The notes under the pieces are model-generated. The model had not been told where the DNA came from. It searched no databases and saw nothing but the letters and a program-made list of their open reading frames with translations. Shown piece after piece: positions 62,501-64,000 of a DNA stretch of 64,000 bases. Position 1 is the first letter of the stretch, and each line of letters opens with the position of its first letter. Position numbers and translations under genes: made by a program. Source of the DNA: Theropithecus gelada (lineage: Eukaryota; Chordata; Mammalia; Primates; Cercopithecidae); contig NC_037689.1 of NCBI RefSeq assembly GCF_003255815.1, positions 52,763,875 through 52,827,874 on the forward strand, read 5' to 3'.

Positions 62501-63405
62501 TAACCCAAAACACTACGATCCTGTGAAGGATGACATAAAACACAACAAGGGGACAGTGGGACAGGGGAAGTGGTAGGCCTACTTCTCTGTTGTCCCCTGA
62601 GTGGGAAAGACACATTCTATCTTAGAGATGAGAGATTCAATGTAAGACACACAGCAAGACAAAGGTAATGTGAGTGAAAGTGGGCTTACATTTAAAGTGG
62701 GCTTACATTTAAAATTAGATATCAGTAAGGATTTAGCATTAGAAAAACAAGGAGTGGATTATCTACAGACTTAAAAAAAAAAAAAGACTCAAAAGTGTAT
62801 AGTCTAAGAAGTTAAAACGATAAATTTGAGATTCAAAATTCAACTCTAAGGACTGAGGGACTGATAGTACAACCCAAAATCTTCAAAAAGTGAAACATAA
62901 GGAGAATCTGTTTTTCTTGTTGCTACCTGCTTTTACTCTCCAATCTGTGGTTCTCAATGGTGGGAGATTTTGCCTCCCATGAGACATCTGGCAATGTCTA
63001 AAGACATTTTCAGTTGTCACAACTGCGGGGAAGCTATTGGTATTTACTGGGTAGAGGCCTCGGATGCCTAGAATATTTAGTAATTCTACAATGCACAAGG
63101 CAGACTCCCACAACAGAGAATTATCCAGGATAGACTGTCAACAGTGCCAAGGTTGAGGGGAAATCCTGCTCTAAATGTTCCCCCCGACCACACATACACA
63201 CACACACAAAGAAAACATAACTGGGTTCTAATTACATCACACATCACCAGCTCTAATAGGAAAAACTAAAACTTAATATCATTATCACTGGTAGGTAACT
63301 TACCTGTAACATGCACTGAGACACCACGCCCTCTGGAATTTCAGGGAAACGTTGTCGAAGATCATGGAGAACCTGAATATCAAGCTGTGGGCTGCTTTGC
63401 GCCAT
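35373..63405 (-). CDS. TAB3: TAB3, TAK1-binding adaptor (spliced CDS, 7 coding exons, 712 aa)
   Basis: Joined CDS on the minus strand: 63405-63304, 59412-57966, 56878-56718, 50305-50212, 46704-46621, 37822-37721, 35521-35373. All introns are GT-AG and the exons join in frame to 712 codons, the length I recall for human TAB3. Known role of the family: TAB2/TAB3 are cytoplasmic adaptors that bind K63-linked ubiquitin through the C-terminal NZF finger and bring TAK1 (MAP3K7) to ubiquitinated signalling proteins in IL-1, TNF and TLR pathways, leading to NF-kB and MAPK activation. Seen here: an N-terminal CUE domain (about residues 8-51, with RFPEIP), a long Pro/Ser/Gln-rich linker (about 60-500), a coiled coil (about 517-560) and a CxxC-x10-CxxC finger (C689, C692, C703, C706) with the T693-F694 pair used for ubiquitin contact. 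No frameshift or premature stop is seen, so the gene looks intact. Confidence 0.97.
35537..35560 (-). promoter_or_regulatory. C-rich polypyrimidine tract before the last TAB3 exon
   Basis: On the minus strand a run of Cs broken by single A/T precedes the CTCCCTCAG acceptor at 35522. The C-rich rather than U-rich tract would suit poly(C)-binding proteins. Confidence 0.5.
35561..36961. other. TAB3 intron 6, proximal part
   Basis: AT-rich intron with a T-run at 35727-35744. No other element recognised. Confidence 0.5.
36962..37253 (-). mobile_element. Alu in TAB3 intron
   Basis: Antisense AluY/Sg-like, flanked by CTATGCCATTTTC copies. Same orientation as the gene's antisense. Confidence 0.9.
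37721..37822 (-). CDS. TAB3: TAB3 coding exon 6 (linker before the zinc finger)
   Basis: This 102-base exon completes Asp630 and encodes residues 631-663 (SSDPCTIERKARRISVTSK to THAAAAD) plus the first base of Glu664. The acceptor TTCTTATGCAG is good. The donor reads GATG then GTTTGT, which keeps the invariant GT but is far from GTRAGT. Both ends are phase 1, so inclusion or skipping is frame-neutral. From memory, human TAB3 has Gln where His is read in DTHAAAA; an alignment would settle this. Confidence 0.94.
38271..38563 (-). mobile_element. Alu in TAB3 intron
   Basis: Antisense old Alu, T-run then GAGACAGGGTCTTGTTCTGC to AACTGTGTCTGG. Confidence 0.9.
39191..39368 (+). repeat. Two tandem copies of an about 80-bp segment (98-bp period)
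   Basis: TTACTGATGAGG at 39191 and TTACTAATAAGG at 39289 begin two matching blocks sharing CTTTCTAAGCCC, CTGAAGAGCAC and ACTGTATTG. The surroundings (39070-39560) may be an old LTR, with CCAATAAACC near the end. Confidence 0.7.
40192..40496 (+). mobile_element. Alu in TAB3 intron
   Basis: Sense Alu with AAAACAAACAAACAAA tail and AGTCTTT flanking duplication. Confidence 0.9.
40668..40969 (-). mobile_element. Alu in TAB3 intron
   Basis: Antisense Alu, GGAGACAGCATCTCGCTCTG to CCACAATGCTGGCC. Confidence 0.9.
41720..42083 (-). mobile_element. Rearranged Alu in L1
   Basis: Antisense Alu flanked by GTCTAAGACTT copies. Its middle holds a short opposite-facing Alu piece (GAGGCTGCAGTGAGCT at 41872-41887) and about 50 bases of AT-rich filler. 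Confidence 0.85.
43090..43395 (+). mobile_element. Old L1-tail-like repeat in the L1
   Basis: CAGCGAACCCTAATATAAAC, CACTCTGGTGTAGGATGCTG and TATACGGAAAATCTCTGCAA match a common old repeat 3' tail in sense. Family not certain. Confidence 0.4.
44095..44395 (+). mobile_element. THE1/MST-type MaLR LTR in TAB3 intron
   Basis: Begins TGATATGGTTTGGCTGTGTC and ends CAGACTAATACA, with TCTCACGAGATCCGATGG and GCCTCCCCAGCCATGTGGAA. Solo LTR with no internal region. Confidence 0.9.
44782..45050 (+). mobile_element. Alu in TAB3 intron
   Basis: Sense Alu with two internal deletions, flanked by AGAAATCAATA copies. Confidence 0.9.
45459..45732 (-). mobile_element. Alu in TAB3 intron
   Basis: Antisense Alu, ACAGGGTCTCTGTCGCC to CCACTGCATCTGGC. 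Confidence 0.9.
46286..46500 (+). mobile_element. Alu fragment 120 bases from TAB3 exon 5
   Basis: 5'-truncated sense Alu (GAGACCAGTAAGCAACATGG to GAAAAAGAATAAAAA). It lies just downstream of the exon 5 donor on the gene strand. Confidence 0.85.
46621..46704 (-). CDS. TAB3: TAB3 coding exon 5 (NFDPKAMNNFYDN to PPKPSKK)
   Basis: This 84-base exon completes Gly602 and encodes residues 603-629 plus the first base of Asp630. It contains the Pro-rich IVPPKPSKK segment. It is bounded by a TTTATAG acceptor and a strong AAAAAAG then GTGAGT donor. Both ends are phase 1, so skipping would remove 28 residues without a frameshift. Confidence 0.95.
46705..48473. other. TAB3 intron 4, distal part
   Basis: AT-rich intron. 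No repeat or gene recognised. Confidence 0.5.
48474..48764 (-). mobile_element. Alu in TAB3 intron
   Basis: Antisense old Alu, TTTTTTAGACCAAGTCTC to GAGCCATTGTGCCCAGC. Confidence 0.88.
49062..49269 (+). mobile_element. hAT-Charlie-type MITE
   Basis: CAGAGGTTGGCAAACC at the left and GTTTGCTGAACCCTC at the right form imperfect terminal inverted repeats around GGGCCAGATAATATTTTAG and AACTTTTATTCACAGAAACA. Exact family name uncertain. Confidence 0.75.
50212..50305 (-). CDS. TAB3: TAB3 coding exon 4 (coiled coil, second part)
   Basis: This 94-base exon encodes residues 571-601 (PEEMTRLRSMNRQLQ to LLQSR) and the first base of Gly602. The acceptor is TTTCTTACTAG and the donor is GAG before GTATAG. 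I found it by reading the minus strand for the continuation of the coiled coil. It has no start codon advantage and is too short to stand out as an open frame. Confidence 0.94.
50735..50880 (+). mobile_element. MIR in TAB3 intron
   Basis: GATGAGGAAACCGAGGCACA, AGCTAGTAATTGGTAGAGCC are the conserved MIR core. Confidence 0.8.
50881..51918. other. TAB3 intron 3 sequence
   Basis: AT-rich. A TA/CATG palindromic microsatellite lies at 51150-51190. Otherwise nothing recognised. Confidence 0.45.
51919..52212 (+). mobile_element. Alu in TAB3 intron
   Basis: Sense Alu flanked by TACTCTCATCA copies. Confidence 0.92.
53175..53365 (+). mobile_element. MIR in TAB3 intron
   Basis: TACTTCATGCCAGGC, TTTTACAGATAGGGAAAA and GACTCCAAAGCC follow the MIR consensus. 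Confidence 0.65.
53560..53790 (+). mobile_element. MIR in TAB3 intron
   Basis: GGGCATTGTGTAAACTGCTT, CATATAATCCTAATAAAAATC, GTAAGATGGGTACTATA and GTAGGATTCAAACTGGCACC are MIR blocks in order. Confidence 0.8.
54051..54358 (+). mobile_element. Alu in TAB3 intron
   Basis: Sense AluS-like with AAAGAAAAAAAG tail. Confidence 0.92.
54549..54858 (+). mobile_element. AluY with Old World monkey variants, in TAB3 intron
   Basis: Near-intact sense AluY with GGCTCAAGCCTG, GAATGGCGTAAACCCAGG and GAGATCCGGCCACTGC, the variants I associate with cercopithecid AluY lineages. Confidence 0.93.
55215..55430 (+). mobile_element. L2 fragment in TAB3 intron
   Basis: AAAGTTCAAGCACCTCGACC and GCATTCAAGGTCAAAGCCCC resemble the L2 ORF2 3' part. 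Confidence 0.5.
55443..55605 (+). mobile_element. hAT MITE-like repeat in TAB3 intron
   Basis: GGCAGTGGTTCCTCACTC, GAAAGCTATAGACCC and TTTCAGAGAATTCACAGATCC follow an old hAT-type nonautonomous repeat. Confidence 0.5.
55606..56717. other. TAB3 intron 3 sequence next to exon 3
   Basis: AT-rich, with a (CAA)n run at 56600-56618. Possible old LINE sequence at 55680-55870, not identified. Confidence 0.4.
56718..56878 (-). CDS. TAB3: TAB3 coding exon 3 (coiled coil)
   Basis: This 161-base exon completes Ala517 and encodes residues 518-570, including ARMERLAKQLKLEKEEL and LKSEVNGMEHDL, a heptad-like charged coiled coil placed in the TAK1-interacting part of TAB2/TAB3. It enters at phase 1 and leaves at phase 0 through a good GTAAGT donor. 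The acceptor AATGCTGTAG has a poor pyrimidine tract. Skipping this exon would shift the frame. Confidence 0.95.
57560..57825 (-). mobile_element. Alu, 140 bases from TAB3 exon 2
   Basis: Antisense Alu with a deletion in the middle of the right arm (CTACCACACTTTAGCAGAGG). The nearest repeat to the exon 2 donor. Confidence 0.9.
57966..59412 (-). CDS. TAB3: TAB3 coding exon 2 (end of CUE domain and Pro/Ser/Gln-rich linker)
   Basis: The large 1447-base exon encodes residues 35-516 and the first base of codon 517. It opens after the acceptor TCTCCCCTAG with four Asn codons and LEACCRAL, the last helix of the CUE domain. It then runs through low-complexity sequence rich in P, S, Q and H, with a run of six prolines and many SP sites. 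It ends DDYAYTQ plus G before the donor GTAAAC at 57965, phase 1. Reading past the donor gives only a Gly-Lys-Leu tail and a stop in the intron. The linker is expected to be disordered and is where phosphorylation and TAK1-binding regulation are reported for this family. Confidence 0.96.
59413..62943. other. TAB3 intron 1 (between coding exons 1 and 2), Alu-free
   Basis: AT-rich intron without Alu or L1. A MIR-like core at 60590-60772 (TTTACAGATGAGGAAAGAGA) and a T-run at 61290-61302 are all I can name. Confidence 0.55.
60590..60772 (+). mobile_element. MIR-like element
   Basis: AGAGTTGGGAGAACTCC, TTTACAGATGAGGAAAGAGA and CCTGAGTCCCAGTGCTCTTTCC match an old tRNA-derived SINE type core. Confidence 0.55.
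62944..63168 (+). mobile_element. MER20 (hAT-Charlie) in TAB3 intron
   Basis: GTGGTTCTCAATGGTGGGAG, TCTGGCAATGTCTAAAGACA, TGGGTAGAGGCCTCGGATGC and ACAATGCACAAGGCAG follow the MER20 consensus end to end. Confidence 0.85.
63304..63405 (-). CDS. TAB3: TAB3 coding exon 1 (start codon; CUE domain, first part)
   Basis: Encodes residues 1-34, starting MAQSSPQLDIQVLHDL and ending SQCMLQ. The ATG at 63405-63403 has a strong Kozak context, with G at -3 and G at +4. The exon ends CAG and is followed by a consensus GTAAGT donor at 63303, phase 0. The RFPEIP stretch is the CUE motif. The same exon carries 90 bases of 5' UTR (63406-63495), preceded by a long T-rich tract and a TAG acceptor. Confidence 0.96.
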
Positions 63406-63495
63406 GCCAGAGCAAATGGTGGCCAAGTTTCTCTTAGGAAATGGATGTTAACTGGCTTTCCAAAAGTGATGATCTTCTAGCACCACAGTCATTTT
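63406..63495 (-). other. TAB3: TAB3 5' UTR segment in the start-codon exon
   Basis: Ninety bases between the TTTTAAATAG acceptor and the ATG. It contains a 14-codon upstream ORF. More 5' UTR must lie in an exon beyond the right edge. The 505 bases upstream of the acceptor (63496-64000) look like ordinary intron with A-rich runs and no recognised element. Confidence 0.75.
63448..63492 (-). promoter_or_regulatory. Upstream ORF in the TAB3 leader (14 codons)
   Basis: ATG at 63492-63490, three bases after the splice acceptor, opens MTVVLEDHHFWKAS followed by TAA at 63450-63448, 42 bases before the main ATG. It has A at -3, an adequate initiation context. If the leader is spliced as read, scanning ribosomes meet this uORF first. 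Translation is not shown by sequence alone. Confidence 0.4.
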
Positions 63496-64000
63496 CTATT
63501 TAAAAAAGAAAAAAAAAAAGTATGGTTAAGTCTAGTTACATATTTCACTTTATTCCTATTGATCCTGTACAACTCAGTAGTGGTGGCATCTCCTCTAAGG
63601 AGGCTTCCACTGACCCTCCCCGTCTTAGTCCTGCTGCCTTGCCTCTCCCCTCCATGATGCTGCCAAAGCAGGCTTTGCTTACCCTCACAGGAACACTAAA
63701 CACACTATACTGAAACCATCTATGCACCTAAAGCTCTCACCTATTTAAAAAAAACCCAAAAAAACCTGAAGCCCCACCTGGAATATAGCTCATCATTACA
63801 GACAGTGAGGATGTACTCAAGAAGTGATGGAAACATATAAAGACCTGGAAGTCAACTTGAAGAGGTGCACTCACTGGCCACATTTGCAACAATTTGAATA
63901 CCAAAATAATAGAAGACAGTAATGAGTTATAAACCTGTAGAAAAGAGGGAGCCGTGCATCCGTATCAATGAAGATAGCTAAATACATACATACAAAAATA

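Noticed and set aside
1..64000. CRISPR array, operons, bacterial defence or phage elements
   Set aside because: Alu, L1, MaLR and split exons show primate nuclear DNA. The pentamer array has no spacer-repeat organisation.

Overview
This is a window of primate nuclear DNA. Around 35 Alu insertions, nested L1 fragments, MaLR and ERV LTRs and old MIR, L2 and hAT copies cover much of it. Two young Alus (21960-22265 and 54549-54858) and the Alu end at 1-47 carry variants that I associate with Old World monkey AluY lineages: CTCAAGCCTGTAATC in the head, GGCGTAAACCC in the right arm and GATCCGGCCACTGC near the end. My best guess is therefore a cercopithecid such as macaque, baboon or guenon, in the region matching human Xp21.2. 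That locus is inferred from the gene, not from any search.

Only one functional gene is evident: TAB3, on the minus strand in the right half. Seven coding exons (63405-63304, 59412-57966, 56878-56718, 50305-50212, 46704-46621, 37822-37721, 35521-35373) join without a break in frame to give 712 codons. The protein has an N-terminal CUE domain, a long Pro/Ser/Gln-rich linker, a coiled coil and a C-terminal NZF zinc finger. The 3' UTR probably runs about 4 kb, to overlapping AATAAA signals at 31373-31382. The promoter and first exon(s) lie beyond the right edge.

The left half (1 to about 31.3 kb) lies downstream of TAB3 and has no functional gene that I can support. The first 6 kb hold a run of different LTRs. 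From 6.95 to 12.4 kb there is a very large degenerate pentanucleotide array, (CCTTG)n with interspersed TTGTGCC units, wedged between two same-orientation Alu pieces. It keeps long open frames on both strands only because its units contain no stop codons. From 12.4 to 25.5 kb there are Alus, nested L1 pieces and a local duplication. From 25.57 to about 27.29 kb lies a decayed, intronless copy of the MYNN (myoneurin) coding region on the minus strand, split by an MST-type LTR that inserted into it.

The most notable feature is the 5.5-kb pentamer array. The MYNN retropseudogene, a weak splice donor on a frame-neutral TAB3 exon, and a short upstream ORF in the TAB3 leader are secondary points. 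I found no CRISPR array, operon or functional RNA gene. Repeat subfamily names are from memory of consensus sequences and need RepeatMasker confirmation.
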